In this document: positions 58,877 through 64,000 of the stretch, in pieces | Layout of the letters: every line of letters begins with the position of its first letter | Position numbering within the stretch: the first letter of the stretch is position 1 | Origin: Agarivorans litoreus | GTDB taxonomy: Bacteria; Pseudomonadota; Gammaproteobacteria; Enterobacterales; Celerinatantimonadaceae | Assembly (NCBI RefSeq): GCF_019649015.1 | Contig: NZ_BLPI01000001.1 | Location: 3,405,001-3,469,000, forward strand | Length of the DNA stretch: 64,000 bases | Direction of reading: 5' to 3' | Made by a program: the position numbers and the translations under genes | Notes under the pieces: model-generated | Database searches by the model: none | The model's input: the letters and a program-made list of their open reading frames with translations, nothing else | Told to the model about the DNA's origin: nothing

Positions 58877-60163
58877 GTTTCTAGCGTATCGCTGCGGTCT
58901 GGGCTTAACGCACCTTGGAAAGGTTCGTTCTCGCCTTGGCGGAAGAATGAGGCTTTCTGCCATCCCATAAAAATGCTTGAGCTGCCGAGGAATTGCCCCT
59001 GGGCTGGAATAAGGCAGTCCTACCAATAACCTCATGACATGCGCTAACGCGCCATTAAAACTCAGCTGGTAAGGTAAGTAGCTCCCTTTCAACACAAAGC
59101 ACATTTCAACCATTTGATACCGTATCAAATTATAGCTCAGCAAAATGCCCCATAGCTCTTGGCGCACCAGCTCCGGTTTACGGCTTCTGAGTGTCAAACG
59201 CCTTCCCAACATAAACTGTTTTTGCTCTCGGTATCCCAGTTCGATTTCCCAACGGTGTCCATACAATGAACCAATATCTGCTGCGGGAAAGCGCATCGGG
59301 TCAATCATGGAGGTGAGTACCTCAAATGTCTTGCCATTGATTTTGCGGGTCACGAGACGAGCAGTCATCGTTTCGGATAGTTCTGGCCATAACTTACGCG
59401 CTCTAGGATTACTAGTAAGGGTGACAAGTTTATCGTTACGCCCAAAGCTTCTCAGCACGGTATATTGAGTGTTTTTCTTTAATGGCAGAAGCCAGTGGCG
59501 CTCTGTACCTGCACTCTGCCAAGCATGCAGTAACCCCATCGAATAAAAGCCACGGTCGAACATCGTTAGGCTATGGTCTGGCGTATCTTTAATCAGCTTT
59601 TCGGCTAACACCATTTCGTTGACGTTGTAGTCGTCGAAAGCACTGGCGGTGATGAGATGTGTGCTTAACTCCATCTGACACACCATGCGCACTTGTGGGT
59701 ATTGTGTGCCTTTAGGTCGAGAAAATGCATCGCTGTTCTCTTTAGAATCATCAGTACGCCAAGTGACACCATCAACACCGAGTAATGTTAAACCATTCCA
59801 GTGAGCGAAGTTGGCTTGTTGGCACCAGCGCTTTGACATGAGTTGAAAGACATCGTGTATCGCTTGTTCGCCTAGCTGTTTACGCCGTTGCGTGAGTGCA
59901 CTTGGCGCAACGAAAGGCTTACCTTCACGGTCAACAATATCGAGCTGATTCACGATATTGGCTATCGATTTGTCATTATAAAGCGCCATTCCAACAAGCA
60001 ACCAGACCAGTGACTCAAGCGACAGCTTGCGTTTTCTCAGCGTAACCGTATCGGACAAAGCATAGGCATCATTGATGAGCTCAAGGGGTAACAAATCAGC
60101 CAGTGTTTCAATTTGATTGGGCTTCCAGTCATTGATGATGTTGAGTGCTTGTGAGACGTCCAT
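58853..60163 (-). CDS. IS4 family transposase (DDE)
   Basis: A 436-residue DDE transposase, clearly related to E. coli IS4 InsG (442) over its whole length. Catalytic parts: Asp in LLGVDGVTW, Asp in [13 protein letters not shown] and the Y-(2)-R-(3)-E-(6)-K signature within [16 protein letters not shown]. The frame is uninterrupted, so the element may still be active. ATG 60163 lies just after a terminator-like hairpin. The reading direction is the same as crr and dapE. Confidence 0.97.
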   Translation of the reverse strand: MDVSQALNIINDWKPNQIETLADLLPLELINDAYALSDTVTLRKRKLSLESLVWLLVGMALYNDKSIANIVNQLDIVDREGKPFVAPSALTQRRKQLGEQAIHDVFQLMSKRWCQQANFAHWNGLTLLGVDGVTWRTDDSKENSDAFSRPKGTQYPQVRMVCQMELSTHLITASAFDDYNVNEMVLAEKLIKDTPDHSLTMFDRGFYSMGLLHAWQSAGTERHWLLPLKKNTQYTVLRSFGRNDKLVTLTSNPRARKLWPELSETMTARLVTRKINGKTFEVLTSMIDPMRFPAADIGSLYGHRWEIELGYREQKQFMLGRRLTLRSRKPELVRQELWGILLSYNLIRYQMVEMCFVLKGSYLPYQLSFNGALAHVMRLLVGLPYSSPGAIPRQLKHFYGMAESLILPPRRERTFPRCVKPRPQRYARNKNAVHLK

Positions 60164-60168
60164 AAACG

Positions 60169-60202
60169 AAAAAATCCGATGCCATTAATGACATCGGATT
60201 TT
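60169..60202 (-). terminator. Inward terminator at the right end of the IS
   Basis: On the minus strand AAAATCCGATG pairs with CATCGGATTTT around ten bases, then a run of six T, 6 nt before the transposase ATG. It would stop transcripts arriving from crr. See the finding on its overlap with the transposase promoter. Confidence 0.75.
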
Positions 60203-60225
60203 GCTATACCTAGAAAGATCGTCAA
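60198..60225 (-). promoter_or_regulatory. Probable transposase promoter
   Basis: On the minus strand TTGACG, 16 bp, CAAAAT. The predicted start point is near 60191, inside the loop of the adjacent hairpin. Confidence 0.5.
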
Positions 60226-60252
60226 TGGATCTGTCTTAACTGATCGGCATTA

Positions 60253-60264
60253 ACGCTAAATAGC
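60253..60264. repeat. Target-site duplication, right copy
   Basis: ACGCTAAATAGC, identical to 58832-58843. Removing the IS and one copy restores the sequence CCACGCTAAATAGCGTGG, a hairpin. Confidence 0.93.
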
Positions 60265-60294
60265 GTGGTTTAATCACTAAGGCAAAAGCCCAAT

Positions 60295-60804
60295 TTATTT
60301 AATAATGGTTAGTACCGGTGTTTCGCTAATGGTTACGGAGCCAGATTTTTTAATTAGCTCTTTAATCTCGTCCATGTTAGAGATAACCACGGGCGTTAGC
60401 GTAGATTTTGCTTTTTCTTCTAGCACGGCTAGATCAAACTCAATAATCACATCGCCTTGTTTCACTTCTTGGCCTTCAGCCGCGATACGCGTGAAACCTT
60501 CACCTTTGAGCTCAACGGTATCAATACCGAAGTGAACAAACAGTTCTACGCCGTCGGTTGACTCTAATGAAAACGCGTGGTTAGTTTCAAAAATCTTACC
60601 AATGGTACCGTCACATGGCGCTACCATTTTATTACCGCTTGGCTTAATCGCGATACCATCGCCCACGATTTTTTCAGCAAATACTACATCAGGCACTTCT
60701 TCAATAGGAACGATTTCACCTGATAGTGGGGCGATAATATCGATCCCGCCTTTGCTTGAACTATCATCTGAAACCATTTTCTTGAATTTGTCGAATAGAC
60801 CCAT
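60295..60804 (-). CDS. crr: PTS glucose-specific EIIA component
   Basis: Phosphocarrier between HPr and EIIB-Glc, and regulator of adenylate cyclase and non-PTS permeases. The 169 residues include His76 and phosphorylated His91 (NHAFSLES and [11 protein letters not shown]) and the N-terminal amphipathic [12 protein letters not shown]. coli-type length. Last gene of ptsH-ptsI-crr; its terminator was split by the IS. Confidence 0.98.
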   Translation of the reverse strand: MGLFDKFKKMVSDDSSSKGGIDIIAPLSGEIVPIEEVPDVVFAEKIVGDGIAIKPSGNKMVAPCDGTIGKIFETNHAFSLESTDGVELFVHFGIDTVELKGEGFTRIAAEGQEVKQGDVIIEFDLAVLEEKAKSTLTPVVISNMDEIKELIKKSGSVTISETPVLTIIK

Positions 60805-60848
60805 TGTGGCGCTCCTAAATTCTTATGTATTGTGCAGTTGTAACTATC

Positions 60849-62576
60849 TTAACAGACCGAATTTTGTTTAACAAAAGTGTCAACTAACGTTTCAATTTCA
60901 GCGGCTGTAGGCAACGCTAAAGCTTGATCGGCTAATTTCTTAACATCAGCATAGTTCGAATTACGGATCAGTTTTTTGATCCTTGGTATAGAAATGGCAC
61001 TCATCGAAAATTCATCTAAACCCATTCCCATCAATAATAGGGTGGCAGTTTCATCGCCAGCTAGCTCACCACACATGCCTGTCCACTTACCTTCAGCATG
61101 TGATGCATCAATCACTTGCTTGATTAAAGTAAGAACTGCTGGCGACAGTGGGTTATAGAGTGAAGAAATAAGCTCGTTGCCACGATCTACTGCTAAAGTG
61201 TACTGAGTTAAGTCGTTGGTTCCAATACTAAAGAAGTCTACTTCTTTAATTAAATGGTGAGCAATAGCCGCCGCCGCTGGTGTTTCAACCATTACGCCAA
61301 CTTCAACTTCTTCATCAAAAGCAATGCCTTCGGCACGTAACTCGGCTTTTAGTGTATCTAGTACACCGTTTAACTGGCGAATTTCTTCAACCGAAATAAT
61401 CATCGGGAACATGATACGTACTTTACCAAAAGCAGAAGCACGTAATAGCGCACGAAGTTGAGTATTCATGATTTCTTCACGGTCGAAGAAGATTCGAATC
61501 GCACGCCAACCCAAGAATGGGTTCATCTCTTTTGGCAAATCTAAGTAAGGTAAGTCTTTATCGCCACCAATATCCATAGTACGGATAATCACTGGGTGGC
61601 CTTGCATCGCTTCTACTACAGCTTTGTAAGCTTCGAACTGCTCGTCTTCGCTAGGTAGCGAGTCACGATCCATGAACAAAAACTCGGTACGGTATAAACC
61701 AACACCTTCTGAGCCGTTGCGGTGAGCACCGTCTACATCTTTAATGGTGCCAATGTTGGCACATACTTCAATTTGATGGCCATCTAAAGAAACCGCAGGT
61801 AGGTCTTTTAACTTGGCTAGTTCAGCTTTCTCATCAATGTAGCTTTGTTGGCGCTGTTTATAGGTGGCAAGTTGCTCATCGCTTGGGTTGATAACAACTT
61901 CATTGTTTAGTGCATCCAACGCAATAATATCGCCATTTTTAACCTGTTGGGTAACGTCGTTGGTACCCACAACAGCTGGTAGCTCTAAAGAGCGAGCCAT
62001 AATAGAAGTGTGAGAAGTTCGACCGCCGATATCAGTAACAAAACCTAGTACTTTATCTAAGTTAATTTGAGCTGTTTCTGAAGGGGTTAAATCGTTGGCG
62101 ACTAAAATTACTTCTTCAGTAATGGTACTTAAAGAAACAATCTCTACGCCTAGAATGTTTTTAACTAAACGAGAACCTATGTCGCGAAAGTCTGTTGCGC
62201 GTTCCTTTAGGTAAGGGTCGTCTAACTCGGCTAGCATCTGCGCGTTTTGCTCGATAATGGTATGAGCTGCATTGTCGGCGCTAAGCAAGTTATCTTTGAT
62301 GCAGGCTAGAATTTCCTCTTCAAGCTCTTCATCTTCTAACAGCATGATATGTCCTTCGAAGATAGCTTCTTTCTCTTCACCAAAGGTTTTACCTGCCATT
62401 ATTTTAATTTCTTCGAGCTGTGCAGAAGTTTTATTACGTCCATCGAAAAAGCGTTGTATTTCGCTTTCTACCTGCGCTGCGTCGATATTTGTTTGGTTAA
62501 TCACCACTTCTTGTTCCGCAAGTAGCAGTGCTTTACCAATTGAAATTCCTGGAGATGCCAGAATACCTGAAATCAT
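60849..62576 (-). CDS. ptsI: PTS enzyme I (phosphoenolpyruvate-protein phosphotransferase)
   Basis: Starts the PTS phosphorelay by transferring phosphate from PEP to HPr. The 575 residues include the phosphohistidine His189 in [13 protein letters not shown], the HPr-binding helical part (about 25-145), the PEP-binding TIM barrel with [14 protein letters not shown], and the catalytic Cys in [10 protein letters not shown]. coli enzyme I has 575 residues. Confidence 0.98.
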   Translation of the reverse strand: MISGILASPGISIGKALLLAEQEVVINQTNIDAAQVESEIQRFFDGRNKTSAQLEEIKIMAGKTFGEEKEAIFEGHIMLLEDEELEEEILACIKDNLLSADNAAHTIIEQNAQMLAELDDPYLKERATDFRDIGSRLVKNILGVEIVSLSTITEEVILVANDLTPSETAQINLDKVLGFVTDIGGRTSHTSIMARSLELPAVVGTNDVTQQVKNGDIIALDALNNEVVINPSDEQLATYKQRQQSYIDEKAELAKLKDLPAVSLDGHQIEVCANIGTIKDVDGAHRNGSEGVGLYRTEFLFMDRDSLPSEDEQFEAYKAVVEAMQGHPVIIRTMDIGGDKDLPYLDLPKEMNPFLGWRAIRIFFDREEIMNTQLRALLRASAFGKVRIMFPMIISVEEIRQLNGVLDTLKAELRAEGIAFDEEVEVGVMVETPAAAAIAHHLIKEVDFFSIGTNDLTQYTLAVDRGNELISSLYNPLSPAVLTLIKQVIDASHAEGKWTGMCGELAGDETATLLLMGMGLDEFSMSAISIPRIKKLIRNSNYADVKKLADQALALPTAAEIETLVDTFVKQNSVC

Positions 62577-62627
62577 AACCTACACCTATTTAGTTGAACT
62601 GATTAACGGACTTATAACAATTCTGAC

Positions 62628-62885
62628 TTATTCAAGTTCATCCATTAACGCAACTAGTTTTTCTACAGCGGCTGTTTCGTCTTCGCCTTCAGCGCGAATT
62701 ACCACACTAGTGCCTTTAGTTAAGCCAAGAGTTTGTAGTTTAAAAAGGCTTTTGGCACTGGCAGACTTGCCATTGCTCTCAACAGTGATATCGCTAGAAA
62801 ATGCTTTAGCTTCTTTTACAAATTGTGCCGCAGGGCGAGTATGAAGACCATTTTCGGCGGTGATAACAACACTTTTCTCAAACAT
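62628..62885 (-). CDS. ptsH: Phosphocarrier protein HPr
   Basis: Small PTS carrier of 85 residues. His15 in [12 protein letters not shown] takes phosphate from enzyme I; Ser46 and its neighbourhood ([12 protein letters not shown]) are present, though HPr kinase is not expected here. Start ATG 62885 after GAGGAATGATTGT; the upstream TTG at 62900 is unlikely. First gene of the operon. Confidence 0.98.
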   Translation of the reverse strand: MFEKSVVITAENGLHTRPAAQFVKEAKAFSSDITVESNGKSASAKSLFKLQTLGLTKGTSVVIRAEGEDETAAVEKLVALMDELE

Positions 62886-62949
62886 ACAATCATTCCTCAA
62901 ATAAAATTATGTCGCCTCTAGCTCGATATAAGCTTAGACGCTTATTAGT

Positions 62950-62959
62950 AAAACGTTTT
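62950..62959. promoter_or_regulatory. Cra-like palindrome near ptsH
   Basis: AAAACGTTTT, 65 nt upstream of the ptsH start, resembles the FruR/Cra core TGAAACGTTTCA at 9 of 12 positions when extended. Low specificity. Confidence 0.3.
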
Positions 62960-63037
62960 CGAGAAAAAAATAACGCAAAAACCTCGAGTAAAGTTTAATC
63001 TACGTCAATTTTTCTTATTTGGCTGTACAGTGTTACT

Positions 63038-63080
63038 TTAAATTACATAAGTGTTTTGTTCTTAAGTGTATGTAATTTAA
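63038..63080. repeat. 12-bp perfect inverted repeat with 19-nt spacer
   Basis: TTAAATTACATA at 63038-63049 and TATGTAATTTAA at 63069-63080. The spacer carries two TAAGTGT-like direct copies at its edges. An operator or a leader mRNA stem; unassigned. Confidence 0.6.
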
Positions 63081-63105
63081 TGAATAATACTAATTTATCG
63101 ATGTA

Positions 63106-63153
63106 AACAATGTATCTAGTTTGATACCTTTTGTTACAAAGGGATACATTGTT
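63106..63153. repeat. 11-bp perfect inverted repeat with nested stem
   Basis: AACAATGTATC at 63106-63116 and GATACATTGTT at 63143-63153, separated by 26 nt. The spacer ends in a nested repeat, CCTTT (63127-63131) with AAAGG (63138-63142). It lies 24 bp downstream of the -10 of the predicted pts promoter. Confidence 0.6.
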
Positions 63154-63176
63154 GAGCGTATTATTTAGCGGTTTTG

Positions 63177-63205
63177 AGTATAGTTTTTGCAGTTTTGTTG
63201 CACAA
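63177..63205 (-). promoter_or_regulatory. Promoter of ptsH-ptsI-crr
   Basis: On the minus strand TTGTGC, exactly 17 bp, TATACT, about 290 bp before the ptsH ATG, after the cysK terminator. Confidence 0.6.
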
Positions 63206-63247
63206 GTCTTAATGGTTAATTTTCTATGAAAATAAAGTCTGTGTCGC

Positions 63248-63277
63248 AAAAAAAAAGCAACCTATGCAGGTTGCTTT
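63248..63277 (-). terminator. Intrinsic terminator of cysK
   Basis: On the minus strand GCAACC pairs with GGTTGC around TGCATA, then nine T, 23 bases after the cysK stop. Confidence 0.9.
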
Positions 63278-63299
63278 GTTGTTGCTTAGTTTTATTTGC

Positions 63300-64000
63300 C
63301 TATTGAACGTTTTCTTGTTCAGTAAAAATGTTGGCAAATAAAGCACTCGATAAGTAACGTTCACCTGAACTTGGCAAGATAACGACAATCGTTTTATCTG
63401 CAAATTCTGGCTTTTCAGCGATACGATTAGCAGCTACAACAGCGGCGCCTGAAGAGATACCCGCTAAAATACCTTCTTCTTCCATTAAGCGTTGAGCCAT
63501 CGCTATTGCGTCTTCGTTGGTTACTTGCTCAACCGCGTCAACCATTTCTAAATCTAGGTTGCCAGGGATGAAGCCTGCACCAATACCTTGGATTTTGTGT
63601 GGACCAGGCGTTAGGTCTTCACCCGCTTTAGCTTGCGCAATAACTGGAGAGTCAACTGGCTCTACTGCAACAGAAGTGATGCTTTTGCCTTGTTCCAGTT
63701 TAATGTAACGGCTAACACCTGTAATTGTGCCACCGGTACCCACACCTGCTACAAACACATCAATTTCACCGTCTGTATCTTCCCAAATCTCTGGGCCAGT
63801 TGTTTTCTCGTGAATTTCTGGGTTAGCTGGGTTATCAAATTGACCTAGTAATACGTATTTCTCTGGGTTGCCATCACGAATTTCTTCAGCCTTACCGATA
63901 GCGCCTTTCATGCCTTTAGCGCCTTCAGTTAGTACTAAGTTAGCCCCCAATGCTTTAAGCAATTTCCGACGCTCTAAGCTCATGGTGTTTGGCATGGTAA
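63300..64000 (-). CDS. cysK: Cysteine synthase A, 3' part
   Basis: O-acetylserine sulfhydrylase, the PLP enzyme that makes cysteine from O-acetylserine and sulfide. The visible 233 codons run from [18 protein letters not shown] through [16 protein letters not shown], the AVEPVDSP strand, [14 protein letters not shown] and the C-terminal [13 protein letters not shown]. The frame continues beyond base 64000, where the PLP-lysine region lies. Same gene order (cysK-ptsH-ptsI-crr) as E. coli. Confidence 0.97.
   Translation of the reverse strand, partial: TMPNTMSLERRKLLKALGANLVLTEGAKGMKGAIGKAEEIRDGNPEKYVLLGQFDNPANPEIHEKTTGPEIWEDTDGEIDVFVAGVGTGGTITGVSRYIKLEQGKSITSVAVEPVDSPVIAQAKAGEDLTPGPHKIQGIGAGFIPGNLDLEMVDAVEQVTNEDAIAMAQRLMEEEGILAGISSGAAVVAANRIAEKPEFADKTIVVILPSSGERYLSSALFANIFTEQENVQ

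Larger units (their letters stand above)
58844..60252 (-). mobile_element. IS4-type insertion sequence, intact, 1409 bp
   Basis: Full element with one transposase gene, imperfect 18-bp terminal inverted repeats and a 12-bp target duplication. Left end CAATGCCGTTCACTTAAG and right end TAATGCCGATCAGTTAAG (as read inward) agree at 15 of 18 positions; the right end equals the IS4 terminus as I recall it. The left end folds with the adjoining bases into an 11-bp hairpin followed by five T (58846-58876, plus-strand terminator) and the right end has a second inward-facing terminator (60169-60202). Both face into the element. Confidence 0.95.
62886..63247 (-). promoter_or_regulatory. Long upstream region of ptsH-ptsI-crr
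   Basis: A gene-free AT-rich stretch with promoter TTGTGC-17-TATACT (63177-63205, minus strand), a Cra-like palindrome AAAACGTTTT (62950-62959), and two perfect inverted repeats at 63038-63080 and 63106-63153. E. coli also has several promoters and CRP/Cra sites here, but I see no good CRP site. A 68-codon minus-strand frame at 63043-63249 has no coding character. Confidence 0.6.

Noticed and set aside
58805-59468. Plus-strand frames within the IS
   Set aside because: They are antisense to the intact transposase; the first also crosses the IS boundary.
63043-63249. 68-codon minus-strand frame in the ptsH upstream region
   Set aside because: It runs through the predicted promoter and both inverted repeats, with AT-driven composition and no start signals.

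Overview
The window is a gene-dense chromosomal segment of a gammaproteobacterium. Most proteins align by eye with Escherichia coli counterparts over their whole length. The gene mix suggests a marine, motile member of the Alteromonadales or a neighbouring order, perhaps Agarivorans-like: AT-leaning codon use, tandem chemoreceptors, a REC-DUF3369-HD-GYP regulator, a TIGR03503 family protein, and a PTS operon next to cysK. The genus is a guess; the class is secure.

Layout. 1-3856 is the carAB end (carA truncated by the window edge). 4004-5143 holds greA and a YqaB-like phosphatase, and 5302-5799 an orphan gene. 5831-20734 is the classical transcription, translation and RNA-metabolism block: yhbY, rlmE, ftsH, folP, glmM, secG, tRNA-Leu(GAG), tRNA-fMet, rimP, nusA, infB, rbfA, truB, rpsO, pnp. 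20871-27143 carries tadA, a 44-residue basic ORF, mltF and purL. 27206-31677 is accessory: two tandem near-identical chemoreceptors and a patatin-like phospholipase. 31802-38929 is the yafD-mltD-gloB-yafS-rnhA-dnaQ-TIGR03503 block ending in four identical tRNA-Asp genes. 39024-44746 contains the HD-GYP regulator, fadE, gmhA and yafJ. 44812-47302 has purN, purM and upp. 47342-55202 has a DUF2066 gene, hda, a DUF2069 gene, yfgD, bepA, a tusA-like gene, perM, bcp, gcvR and bamC. 55609-58715 has a DUF2897 gene, a membrane protein, a VanY-type peptidase, dapE and yffB. 58844-60252 is an intact IS4-type insertion sequence. 60295-64000 is crr, ptsI, ptsH and the 3' part of cysK.

Several genes form functional sets: purL, purM, purN and upp in purine synthesis and uracil salvage; rimP-nusA-infB-rbfA-truB-rpsO-pnp in ribosome and RNA metabolism; mltF, mltD, VanY, dapE and glmM in the cell wall; ptsH-ptsI-crr in sugar transport and signalling. 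Regulatory signals readable in the DNA include a PurR-like box at purL, a FadR-like operator at fadE, a sigma-28-like promoter at one chemoreceptor gene, strong sigma-70 promoters with GC-rich discriminators at tRNA genes, and many intrinsic terminators.

The most interesting structure is at 58820-60275. The IS4-type element sits in the loop of what was the intrinsic terminator of the ptsHI-crr operon, with a 12-bp target duplication. It carries its own inward-facing terminators at both ends, and the predicted transposase start point lies inside the loop of one of them. The ptsH upstream region also contains two long perfect inverted repeats of unknown function. I found no CRISPR array, prophage, or clearly new multi-gene defence or biosynthetic system.
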